A stretch of DNA of 64,000 nucleotides from Pseudocercospora fijiensis CIRAD86 (Eukaryota > Ascomycota > Dothideomycetes > Mycosphaerellales > Mycosphaerellaceae). Positions 44,701-56,379 of this stretch are shown here, in pieces. The position numbers and the translations under genes are program-made. Under the pieces are notes generated by a model that saw nothing but the letters and a program-made list of their open reading frames with translations, was not told where the DNA came from and made no database searches. Position 1 is the stretch's first letter; the number at the start of each line of letters is the position of its first letter. The stretch is from the NCBI RefSeq assembly GCF_000340215.1, contig NW_006921534.1:1349668-1413667 (forward strand). The letters run 5' to 3'.

Positions 44701-46498
44701 GGGTATATATAAAGCGGGAGGGGGTATTCGGCGAGGGGGTAGTCTTCTACGGCGATAGTCCGGAAACGGAGCTCGCCCTAATATACCTAGCCTAGCCTAT
44801 AGAGGTTAGTATAAGATCGATTATAGGCTATCCTTCCGAACTACCTAACTTATAAATCTCTTCGTAGTCGGAATCTTACTATCCGCCTCTAAGAAGTTAT
44901 AACGATCGAAGAGGTATAGAGAGCTATCGTCCTTCGGCTAAAAGGTTAGTTCGACTACGCCGCCGTCTACTATTTCGTACTAGTACGTCTAGTTACTATT
45001 GGATCTAGGTTTTATCCCTACGCGGCGCTTACCCTTACGAACTTAGTATCTAGTTTCGCGTTTATCCTTTTACTAACCTAGTTAACGATCTCGTTAGCGT
45101 ATATATCGTAGCGGCGGTTGTCGCGGTTAGCTATATTAGGTTGCCGGCCTGTTCTACGGTTCTCCCTTAGGCGATTAAAGACATCGCCGGTCTCCGGCTT
45201 AATACTATTATTCTCGTTACGGAGTGCTTCGGCGGCGAAATTTAGCTCCTAGTACTAAATAGCTATAAAATCGACGTCCTACTAGTCTACTATCGCGCGC
45301 GCTGCAATCGCTAGTATAATAGTAGCGGCGTAGGAGATAGGATTATAGAAATAGTCGTACTAGACTACGCGAAGGGTAGTAAAGGGCCGCGGCTAATAGA
45401 ATAATAGTTAATATCTATATCTCGGACTAGATTCGTATTAATAATCGCGTCGATGTCTTACTTCTAGATCGTATTACGTATATAAATAAACAGGCAGCTA
45501 CGTATACGCGGCGCGTATATTACTTTGAGATATAGTAGTAACTAGGGGATTTTACAATATATATCTTTAGAATTGCGCAATACTACCCGAACGACTATCG
45601 CTATTCGAGAGCGCTAAGTACGGAAAATCGAGCCTAAGAATATACTATATAGGCTAGCGTTTACGTGCTATATAACTAATCTAGGCGTTAGATGCTAATG
45701 TAGCCCTTCTAGAACGCTCGCGCTCTCTCTTCTCTCTATACGAACTACCCTATACGAACCTACTCTTCGTACTCGGACCTCCTCTATTATCTCGGCCGAC
45801 GAGTATCCTACTACTATCCTAAACTATATACCCTAGAATTGATTAACAAGTTGCGTATAATTTGTCTAAACTAGATCTCGAGGGCTCGTATAGGAGTAGT
45901 ATTCCGGATAACCTTAATTTAATCTATATATTCTATAGATACTTTCTTAGTACTAAGGAATCTCCTAATTTACGATCGACTAGCTACGTTAGCGGAACTC
46001 CCTAGTATTAATTTCCAAATCGTTACGATTCGTAAGTAAGTACTAATCGTATACGCCCTCCTAACTAGGTTCTCCGCTATCGACTCTTTACGATTCGGCC
46101 CCCTTCGATATTAGGCTTCGTTCGTACTACGGAATATCTAGCTATTCTATCTATAAACGAGTAAGGACTAGTAAGGATTAGAGGTAGGTAAGCTAATCTT
46201 AGCAGTCCCTCCTAACCGAGATCCCTAACGTCGACTCTTTACGATTTATATACCTTATATCGCTCTAGGATCCTTATTTCTAAGATATACCTTAACGCTT
46301 AAATCCTCGACGATCTCTACGATAAAAGAACGCCTCGCTATTAGAATTATACCTACCTCCGATAGGTAGTATATAAGGACGCCTTAAATTCGTCGGTCTA
46401 CTAGTAGTACGTCCTAATTTCTTCGCTACGCTTATAAACGTCCGCGATTCTTCGAACTCTATAATATAGTATACTCGCTTGCCTCTTCTTTCCTCGAA
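41703..46498 (+). other. Helitron interior: unassigned RIP-mutated coding-like sequence
   Basis: 4.8 kb between the chromovirus insertion and the start of the Rep-helicase relic. Plus-strand frames are long when TAG/TAA are ignored, for example about 42,900-43,500 and 44,300-45,300, so this was probably coding DNA carried by the Helitron rather than filler. No motif is clear enough to name a family. It could be captured host sequence, an accessory Helitron gene, or another transposon inserted early. CpA is almost absent. Confidence 0.4.
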
Positions 46499-49400
46499 AT
46501 GTCTTCTCTATCTACCCTATCTTCTTCTAGATCTAAGCGCCCGATATTAACGCTACCGGATACTAAGAGCGCGAGGAAAGGTAAGAAGCGAGCGGTCCCT
46601 AACTCTATAGCGCCGCCCGCCTTTACGATTAACCTAATATCGGACGATAGTCTATCTAAGCCGCGGCGTTCGCGACGATAGCTAAGGCCGAAGCGGCGAG
46701 CTAGTTCCCTATTGCTAGTTAAAATATCGTTAGGGATAAACGTCGTATAAGGCGATAATCCGTTCTAAACGATATTATATATAGAAGGAGAGACGAAGTA
46801 TAGAGCGGGTATCTTTTAGTCTTTCGCTAGGCTAGCGTTTCCCTATAACCGTATTCCTACTACCGGTACCGCTCCTAGACTAGTAGTCGAACTACGTTAA
46901 TATAAATTCTATTAGATCGTTAAACTAGTATCTAACTTCTAGAGGAAGAACGGGCGATTCTATAGGGTCTACACTCTAGTAGTATATTAACGCCTAGGTA
47001 GGAATTCGAGCGATAAGGTTCGCTAACTTTAATAGAAAGCCTAGCTTTCTACCCGTAGTACTCCCGATTCTAATATTATATATCTATAGCTAGCGTACGA
47101 CGATGTATCCGCCCGACTATTACCTAAGTTACGACGAGTAAGTCCTATCTTTAACGATACGTCGGAGGCGTTAGGGACTATATAATAATACCCTAGCGCA
47201 TTATCGCTATATACTTAAGGTGTTTTATCTAAAACGCCGTCCGATCGTTCCCTCTTTTATATATCTTCTTCTCCTAAGTATACCTATACTCCGCCTACCT
47301 ACGAGGTATATACTATCGACCTATCGCGTCTAATACTATCTCCTTTGTCGCATTCGGCGTAACGTTTACCTACTGCTATAATTCCGAGCTTTAATCGAGA
47401 GGCCGATATATCTATATTAGTAGGCGTCGCTTCTAGTATCTAAACTCTAATAAGTCCGATAGGTCGCGACTAGAACCTAGACGATTAGTCTATCTTACCT
47501 ATAGATACCGATATATAGGACGCCGAGATATAAGATATAGAGCTATCGGACGTAGAAGTTCCTAAGTATAGTACGGTCGATTTCGATAAATACTACGACT
47601 TTAGCGACCCTTTCGATCCTTTTATACCGATAGACGTTAAATTTACGGAACCTTCCTATACGGCTAACTCTACGAGTTTAATTAAGAACTGTCGCTCTAT
47701 AGCGCCTATCGCTCCGTCTCTAGGGCCTATCTAACCGCTACTTCTACCGAGTCTTCCTACTATCCCTAAGGTACTAGCTACGGATACTACTACTACCGCT
47801 ACTAGAGGCGCGGGAACTAGAATTGTTAGTCCGTAGATACAAGCTACTTAGACTTCTCTAGGCCGAATATTATTTATACGTCTAAACGATAATAATAACC
47901 TCCCTATAGGGGTCGCCGAATCGTACTATAGCCTAGGTCGATTATAGGCTCCTAATGCCGACCTCTTACGCCCGAAGTCGTCTACTCTTCCGAAGGTATA
48001 TATCTCGATACTCTACGAGGCGGTAACGCTTAATATTAGCGATATAATATATACCTGCCTATACTATTAGGCTAAATATTAGATCTGTAAAGTATCGAAC
48101 GTCCGAGTAGATAGTAAACCGTCTTTTTCTACGGATAAGAACGGTATAGTATTTATAATATATTACGGTACTAGCGCTATAAAGGGTGTGTTTCCGGTCC
48201 CTAAACTACCTCCGTTACTACGGCGACTACTTACTATAGACCTATCTAAGGATATAGAAGCAAGAAGGTTCTAAGAGAATATTCGAGCGTACAATTACGC
48301 CCTAGCAATAACTTTATTTATATCTAAGCGTAATATACGGGTCTTAGGGTATAGTTCGTTCTAGATTTACGGAGAAGCGTATTATTTAGGCGGTAGTCTC
48401 TTTACTCCGACGGAGGATCCCTAATATACGTAGCTATACTTTTATAACCCCGTATATACTACTAAAAGGCGCCTATACAAATCCGGCGATCGCGAATATC
48501 GTAGCCGGAACCCGAAATCTATACTATCGCTACGACTAGACTACGGTACGATAATCGCGTTATATAAGATAATTACGGAATATAACGCGCTATATTACAA
48601 GTTCGCTATAGCTCGTAAGATGTTTATATCTGCCTAAGGGCCTAGGCGCCTCGTTTTTAAGGCTATAGACCTTAGTTTAGTCTACGAGGATATACTAGAC
48701 GCGCGTCGATATAATAAGCTAGTCGTAAACGAAGTAGCGGCTATCTATCCGGATTACGATTTAGAAGCTATTAGCGGTATAAGGGATCTTATAGTAGTAG
48801 AGCGGTTAAGTATAGAGGAAGTGTCTAATACTCTATATCGTATAAATCGCTACTATCCGTACTACTTCCCTATATATTACGTCCTCCTCTAAGTATATAG
48901 AACTCCTAGGTTTTCGTATAAGTATTAATTTCGTACGCGTAGGAGGAGGTACGTTACGCTTAGGGATTATTTTAAGTACATTTTATACTATCGAATTAAC
49001 GAATTCCCTACTATCTTCTATAGTCGCCGGCTACTATAATAATTGTACGTCGACGTATTCGCCGTAGTAGACTTAAACGACCTACTATTCCTAGGTACCT
49101 ATTAGAAAGAAGTATAGGTAGATATATACGACTTAGAACTACTAAAATAGCGCGGAACCCGCTCGGTATTCGGCAATTAGAACGAATACGATATCTAACG
49201 GGAGTTGTCTCGATAGATAGGCGAAGACCTACGTTACGATATTCTTCGATCTAATATATATAATATACGCTCTATAGGAAGCTTACGTTACGGGTTGCTA
49301 CCTCGGAACTGTCTAATCGTCCCTACGAACGAGGCTCTATCGTCTAATAGCATCCTATAAGCTCGGCGAATAATTCTTCTGTCCTTATACGTCGGCGGCG

Positions 49401-52400
49401 ATCGATAGATTTCCTAGTGCTACCGAGATTCTATAGCTATCGTCGGCTACTTCGGCGTCCCTACGTACTTTATTACGTTTATAGCTAACCCTAACTAGCC
49501 GGAGATTAAGCGTTATTTGTTCGACTATTAAGACGTAATAGACCGCCCCGATATTACGATAAGGGTCTTTATTTAGAAGGCTAGGGAGCTTTTGTATAAT
49601 ATCTCCTATAGGAACGTATTCGGTCGATATATCGCGAGATACTAGACCGTCGAGTACTAGAAGCGTAGACTCTCTTACCTTTACCTCTTACTATAGATCG
49701 CGCCCGACTAAGCGCTAGATACTATATCTAAGATCGATAACTTTATACGCGCTAAGCTTCCGAGCCTAGCCGAGGACCTAGACGGTAGCGTAACGAACCT
49801 AGTAAAGGAATATATATATTACAGACCTTGTAGCCTAAGCTTTCCCTAGGTCCTATATATATAGTTACCTCGACACTCCGAAGGAACGTACTCTAAAGGA
49901 TTCCCTATAGAGTTCTCGGACGAGATAGTAGCAACTAACATCGCGTTTCTAAAGTATCGTAGACGCTATAATAGGCGGATATAGAACAAGAGGAAGAATC
50001 GCGCGTTCCTCTTCGATAATCGTTATATCGTACTATATAATCTATACCTACTAAAGCGATTTAACGCCTATATTAATACTAAACAGGTCCGCTTACTACG
50101 GGCGATTAAATACATTTATAAGTATATCTATAAGGGCGCCGACCGTACGACTGCCTACCTTAAGATTCCTAGTAACGAGGTCGCTAACTACGTTAATACT
50201 AGATATATTAGTCCTACGATAGCGATATATAATATCTTCGGAGGCAAGCGCTACGAAGAATAGCTAGCAGTTATTCGACTAGACGTCTACCTACCGCGCC
50301 CTAGAGGTAATATCGTATTTAACTACGACGCTACTACGGCGGACTTACGCGGCGATAGACGATAATAATATAATATACTACGCTTATCGCGTAGTTTCGG
50401 TATAACGCGTTACTACTAGACAATAACGTAACTTGCCGGCGCTAGACGTATCTCGAGTTTCTATAATACTATACGCTATATAATAAAGCGTAGAGGAAAC
50501 GTTCTAGGCGCGTAGTATACGCGATCGCGCGTCTTAACCTACCTCCTCGTTCTAAGAGCAAGATACTATACTTAATTAAATTGCTCTATATCGTTCGGGG
50601 TACTAAATGTTTCCGCGACTTAAGGATATATAGCGGTACCGTATATAAGAGCTTTCGAGCGGCGGCGATTATATCTAGTCTCGCGAGATTAGAAGATAAA
50701 TAGCTAGATACGTTCCGAGAGGCCGAGAAGATATATATATCGCGATAATTGCGTCGTATATTTGTACTACTTATCCTTATAGATGCGATATCCGGACCCG
50801 ACTCTACGCGATAGTAGAGTCTTCTATAAAGGGAGATATATTAAGATCTATATATCGAACTACGGCGCGTCGGATACGTAGGAAGGTATAAGGAGATAAA
50901 TGCTACTACGAAAAGTTATACTAAGTAGTAGCTATATACCGAATTGCTTGCTAACGGATACAATATAGCAAGCTATAAATTGCCGTATCCTAATCCTTTA
51001 TAGGCGAAAATACGGAGTAGCAACGACGCCGTCGCCTAGAAAGAAGCGTTTATTAATATAGGAGACGAAGTTAGGAACAAACTCTACGTTTAAGAAAACG
51101 CCTACCTTCTTAATAACGGTTAAAGGGTAGCCTTTACCGACATTACGAACGATATCGACTAGAATCCGTTAACGGCGCACTTTTTTATCTAAGGTCTAGA
51201 AGGCTATAGGAAAACATTCCTATACCGTATACTCGTAGCGACCTATAGAGTACGTAGCCTTATCGTATTATATATCGCGTCTTCGGGAGTCGCCGTATAG
51301 CTACTTCCTAGTAGTCGTATAGCGTACTCCCGATTTAAACTGCCTTTAAGTAATACTAGTCGCTAGAATAGCCCTATTATAGGAGATATAATAGACGCGG
51401 CGCTAATCCGAAGGACTTATCTTATTATCTAGGACGAAGCCGTAATATAGAATAGACGCGATATTATAGCTATATATCGCCTCTTCTATAGGTTGCGGTT
51501 AAGTATAGACGGCTAGGGTAGTAAACTATTCTTCGTAGGAGTTCCTATCGTATTCGGCGGTAACTAGGTATAGACTCTTCTAGTACTTCCTAAGTATAAA
51601 AAGTCTTCGAAGGAATTAGACGTAATAGCGATTACATTTAAAGGCTTCCTAATCTAGAAGAAAATTAAGGTAGTCTATCTCTAGTAGAATATACGGCTCG
51701 TAGATAGCAACCCGCGGAACGTAGACTTCTACCGCTAGACCCTCTATATTATATACGACGACGTATTCGATCGAGCAATTAAGCTACTAATATACGTTAG
51801 AAGAGTCGAAGACCTTAGCGAGCTAATCGATTTCGTCTTTCTAATATAGGGTATTATTAAGGCTAAATACGACCTAGGATTCTATCGCTTTCGAGATATT
51901 CTTTATATAACGAACGATACTACTAACGAGATTAACGAACGTATCGTAGAGGCCCTACTATACGGTATAATCCGCGAATATCGCTATAAGGATAAGATAG
52001 ACAAGTTGCCTAGCGATAAAGATTAGCCTCTAGAAATTTTAGGCCTTTTAAAATCTATCTAAAACACCGACCTTTAGATACCTTGCCTTTAGATTCGGGT
52101 AGGTATACTAATAATAATTATACGGAACATCTATAAGACCGTAGGCCTCGTAAACGGGACGCGCGTTATCGTTATAGAGACACTCTAGTTCGGGGTTAAA
52201 GTTCGGAAACTACTCGATAATAATAACTACGAAGTATACTAGATACCGCGAATCTAGATATATTCGAACAAAGGCCTACTATTTACCCTTAAGCGATATT
52301 AACTTCTACTTTAGCCCTATTTCGTAATAACGATAAACAAATCTTAAGGTTAATCCCTAATATATATCGGTATCGACCTTCGACGGCCCGTATTTAGCTA

Positions 52401-52700
52401 TAGCTAACTTTTCGTAGTATTCTTACGCGTTACGGACGTATCTAACCTCCGCGTACTCGTTAACGGAAAGTACGCTATTACGTAGACTAGCGACTCCCTA
52501 AATAAGGTGTTTCGCTTAGCTCTATTATATCTGCTTAAGCGCCTCTACGACTTTATCTTTAACGATACGAATCTATTCCTAGGTATAACCTCTAACGTCC
52601 TATTACGCGGAGCGATATACGCTATACCTATAAGCTCCGCCGGACTAGCGTAGTAAGCTCGAAGCCTATAGGGTACTCTTAACTACCTACCTCGAGCGTA
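46499..52700 (+). pseudogene. Helitron Rep-helicase relic (HUH endonuclease plus PIF1-like helicase)
   Basis: About 2,050 codons starting at ATG 46499, whose first 60 codons are open (basic, Ser-rich). The Helitron-like N domain is recognisable at 49,391-49,445 (VGGDR, then CYRDSIAIV). The HUH motif region is at 49,640-49,700 (VEY-x-KRRLSYLYLL), where both histidines expected in the HAH-type motif read Tyr. The helicase part is in another phase, so at least one frameshift lies between. Its Walker A lies near 51,190-51,230. Walker B reads LII-stop-DEA at 51,421, the stop sitting where Trp or Gln is usual. A TINKS-x-G-x-SL motif near 52,330 has both Gln codons turned to TAA. These changes are what CpA-to-TpA mutation predicts. 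Confidence 0.85.
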
Positions 52701-52749
52701 GGTTCCCTAAATCGCTAAACCGCCTACCGGTTCTACTTAAGACGCTATA

Positions 52750-55700
52750 TAACGCAAAGACGAGCCTAACTAGTATATTCGAAACTTTACGGGTCTAGAC
52801 CGGGAAACAGGTAGGGATAGTAGCCTTACGCGTTAGGTAGAGAAGTGTCCTAGAGGATTTATACTTAGGGTCGACGAGGATAGGAAGTCGATCGACGCTA
52901 AAGTCGGATAATAGCTAACCCGGCGAGAAACCGCGCTAACTACGGCGCTAGGGAAAACTTCGCGGCGACCGTTATTTATAGAACTTCCTAGGTACTAACT
53001 AGACGACTCCTTAGCGTACCTCCGGAGCTCGGCCCTAGGTCCTAATAATGCCTAATAGATAATACTAGTTACGGCTAAAGTAACACCTTCGAAGGACTTT
53101 ATATAGGTAGATCTAAATAATATCTTATTAGCATTACCGATACTAGTACCTATACCGGCACCTCGTTCTATATCTACGGCGCCGACAATCCGACGGATTT
53201 CTAAGGGTACTACGCCTATTCTAGGTCCTTCGTTCTCTAGGAATTTGGAAACGACTACCTAGACAATCCGTATTCCTCTCGAAGGCTCTATCCCGGAATT
53301 ACGGCTCTACTCCGACCTCGATAGTACGCGCTCTAACGCTATCTCGTACTCTAATACTAGGCGATATTAGAAAAGGAAAGGCTCCGGTTATACTATATAA
53401 AGAAGAAGCTAAGATCCTCCGTATACTTAAAGGTATAGATCTAGACTTAGATATCGAAGATATTTAGAATCTATATAATTATTTCTTTTCTACGGTCCTA
53501 TAGCTAATTAGATCGGTTCTATATAGTAAGGGTTGTTCGCTCGTAGTTACGGTAGAGATATTCGCGTTTCTTTTAAAGTTCCTATACGCAATTTCCCTGC
53601 GCTCCGAAATTTATAGGCCGCTCCGCGTATTTTCGGAGGATTTTTATACTACGAGCTTCTCTAACCGTTATAGTATTTTTTCCTCTTCGGTTATAGAGCT
53701 TAGCTACCTAAATGTAGTTAGCGTATTACCACTTCTCTAGAGTACTAAGACCCCTGCTTTTTAGCCGCTTATCTCCTATTTATATAAGCTAAGGTCCTAG
53801 CAGTTCTCTTAGTTATCCTCCTTTCTATTCGTATTCTCTACTATATTCCTAGCGCTAATACAATATCGAGCCTTAATATCGTACCTAAAGTAAGAAAGGA
53901 CTACGCGCAATAGTTCGTATAAGCAGTAGTAGAAGTATATTAAAAAGATTAAATTTAGGAAACTAGAACTACGGACTACGTACTAGCAAAGAAAATTATA
54001 AGCGGTAAAGGACGAGATCTAGTATTTCGAGAAGGCTATATACGTATACTAGGAGAAGGCGTAATATAGAAGGGTACCGATAAGAGAGCGAGACGAGCGG
54101 CGCTAGTCTATATCCTCGGTATAGATACTAGAAGTTACGCGGTACGAAACTGTCCCTTTACTTCGAAATATAGAACTTACGAATCTAACCGTAGTTATTT
54201 CGAAGGGTACCGTTATTCCTATAACCTAGCGCCGAAGCTACTATATAGTAATTACGCTTATAGAGGAGATCCGAGGAGCTATACTAGCTATATAAACTAT
54301 AACCGGAAGAGAGTAGCATTACTAGAATTCGAAGATAGTAGGCGAGCTTCGAAATTAAACGCTCGATCTCTGTCTACGGAGTACGAATCGGAAGAGGGTA
54401 TACTAGAATATTAAGGGACTATCTCTACTAAGGACGCTAGCTACTAGGAAGAATACTACTTTACCCTAGAAGTATCTTAAAAAGCGGAAGAACTTAGGAG
54501 AACTATAAGCAAAGCATAGCTTTAGTAGCTCTTCGAGTTTTTAGCGGAATTGTTATTTACTAATTCTCCTACGTTTCCGACGTAGTATATTCGAGATATA
54601 TATTACGAGAGTGTTAGCGAGATTGTAAGCAGTTATAAATAGAAAACAGAGGACGAGAGAGGTCGTATAGCAGTAGTCGTAGCGGTAGAATAGACTTAAC
54701 TAGATTCTATATATATTAAACCGACTATAATACGAACAGTAATAACGACGGTAACAGACCGATAAATACAAGGTTAAACATTGCTAGCTTTACTAAACGA
54801 TATTATAGACCTAGTATATATTAGTTATACCGAAAGAACGAGATAAAAATAGGAAGGAAAAGATTATAAGTAGCTTTGCCTATTTCATTTTTAGCGGAGT
54901 GTTAACTAACCTCCGTATTATATATATATCGGTCTACGCCCTATAGCGTAGATAGTATATCTTATCTTAGCTTATCTCGGCTAATGCAAATTTCCTCTTT
55001 TTAGTTAGTAGTATACTATTCTTAGATTATAGCGGCCTTATAGGAGGCAGCGATATAGATACCTATAGCAAATTAATTGCTAGGTCCTATTTAGACGAAA
55101 GGAGAGCTAGCGGCGAAGTCGCGTATAAAGTCCGAGGCCGGGAGGTTAGCTACTAACTAGGCGTTAATAGTAGAGGTGCCTAGCGACTAATAGTACTCGA
55201 TCGTCTCGGTACTATCTTAGAGTACGATAGTATAGTTAAATTTAAGGCGACGTACTACGCCGCTAGCGAAACATACGAAGACTTCTCCTACGACGAGCTT
55301 TAAAAGTTAGTATATCTAGCAATATATATTTATAAAGGAGACTTACTAGAGTCGCGACCTTCTTAGAACCCGTCTTCTTAGTTAAACCTCGCTTTACGGA
55401 GCCGTAAGAAGACTCGTCGGAGGACGTACCGGCGAGATCGATAACATCCTTACCCGAGAATACCTAAGCGACTAATATAGTTAGCGACGCTATAATAAAG
55501 TTTAAGCGATAATGTTAAACTTACCGGTAGAGCTACTAATCTTCGACGGAGTTTATATAGTCGCGGAATACTGTTTTCGCGGCTAATAAAGTTAGTATAG
55601 TCTTAGAGACGGTAAACGGAAGGGAGAGGTAGTAGGTAGAAGTAGTAAAGGTAGTAGTAGTAGTAGAAGTAGTACTAAGTAGAAGAAGTTGTTATTAGTA

Positions 55701-55880
55701 AGACGCGCTACTTATAAAGTGCGATTTGTAACGATTTCGGCCTTATTACCTAACGCGCGGTACGGTAAGAGCCGCTGTAGAATCTTCTAGAATCTAGCTT
55801 ACTAAACCCTACTCGTTACCTAAGGAAATCGTATAGCTCGAAGTAAGGCTTCTCCTATCGCTCTAAGTTACGCTTCTCGT
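52750..55880 (+). other. Helitron 3' segment: unassigned coding-like relic
   Basis: 3.1 kb between the helicase relic and the terminal hairpin. The plus strand contains a second long frame interrupted mainly by TAG/TAA (about 53,050-54,880). It has a Pro/Ser-rich start, a hydrophobic middle and a charged Glu/Lys/Arg helix near 53,960-54,060. I do not recognise it. Near 55,630-55,680 there is a GTAGTAGTAGTAG-type simple repeat. Confidence 0.4.
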
Positions 55881-55908
55881 ATAGCTCTTCGAGCTATATA
55901 AACCCTAG
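55881..55908 (+). repeat. Helitron 3' terminal hairpin and CTAG end
   Basis: ATAGCTC-TTC-GAGCTAT (55881-55897) is a perfect 7-bp stem with a 3-base loop, followed after 7 bases by CTAG (55905-55908). A short hairpin about 10 bases before CTRR is the diagnostic Helitron 3' end and probable replication stop signal. Confidence 0.85.
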
Positions 55909-56145
55909 TCTATAATATAACAACTTAACAAAAAATAGGGCCCCTTTAGGCTTAGTGCGGCTTAAAACGACCTAAAAGCCGACCCTAATTAGTCGGCGGC
56001 GAGGAACGTTAAAATTTCTCGATTCTCGCGTAGTCCGGAAGGCGTAGTAGTCGCAGTATCGACTATAACGCTTCGCCGCCGCGATAGTAGTGTCCCCGAG
56101 GCCGTCTCCGTCGTCTACGGCTAATCTAGCGGTATTTACGTTACG
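55909..56145 (+). repeat. Helitron 5'-end repeat, copy B, directly after a 3' end
   Basis: Begins TCTATAATATAAC at the base after CTAG and follows copy A (25,977) for about 235 bp. Homology stops after GGTATTT and the following sequence is unrelated, so this is either a second, truncated Helitron or a non-autonomous relative sharing only the 5' end. Confidence 0.82.
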
Positions 56146-56162
56146 AAAACTTTTTTTCTAAT

Positions 56163-56320
56163 CGCGTCGATCCTATCGATCCTATCGATCCTAAGCGATC
56201 CTAAGCGATCCTAAGCGATCCTAAGCGATCCTAAGCGACCGAGTCGCGACCCGACTCGTATCCGGATCGCTTAGGATCGATAGGATCGATAGGATCGATA
56301 GGATCGATAGGATCGACGCG
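56163..56320. repeat. Long imperfect palindrome built from 9-10-bp tandem repeats
   Basis: The left arm is made of CGATCCTAT units followed by five CGATCCTAAG units (56163-56237). The right arm (about 56,265-56,320) is the inverse complement, with CGCTTAGGATCG then repeated ATAGGATCG units ending GACGCG. The outer about 30 bp of the two arms match perfectly. The apex contains its own stem, CGAGTCG/CGACTCG. The structure could form a stem of more than 50 bp. Confidence 0.9.
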
Positions 56321-56379
56321 ATCGATAAGATCGATATAGTAAATTTTTATATATATAGGATCGCTCTAGGTCGCTCGTA

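Larger units (their letters stand above)
25977..55908 (+). mobile_element. Helitron (rolling-circle transposon), RIP-mutated, split by a nested retrotransposon
   Basis: The 5' end reads TCTATAATATGAC (25977), with the TC start and TCTATA-type sequence usual for Helitrons. The 3' end is CTAG (55905-55908), preceded by a hairpin at 55881-55897. Removing the inserted chromovirus and its duplicated target leaves about 15.7 kb. A plus-strand Rep-helicase relic occupies about 46,499-52,700. The base before the 5' end is T, not the A expected for classical A/T insertion, which may point to a Helitron2/Helentron-like T/T target or a mis-set end. The segments 26,210-27,463, 41,703-46,498 and 52,750-55,880 are extra coding-like relics I cannot assign. 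CpA is nearly eliminated throughout. Confidence 0.75.

Noticed and set aside
46499..46681. 60-aa basic protein as an independent gene
   Set aside because: It is in phase with the HUH part of the Helitron Rep-helicase and is better read as its N-terminus before the first RIP stop.
25977..56145. The two 235-bp direct repeats as LTRs of one giant retroelement
   Set aside because: They lack TG...CA ends, have no matching 5-bp target duplication, differ by more than RIP-type changes, and the copy at 55,909 abuts a Helitron hairpin and CTAG end. The body encodes Rep-helicase, not pol.
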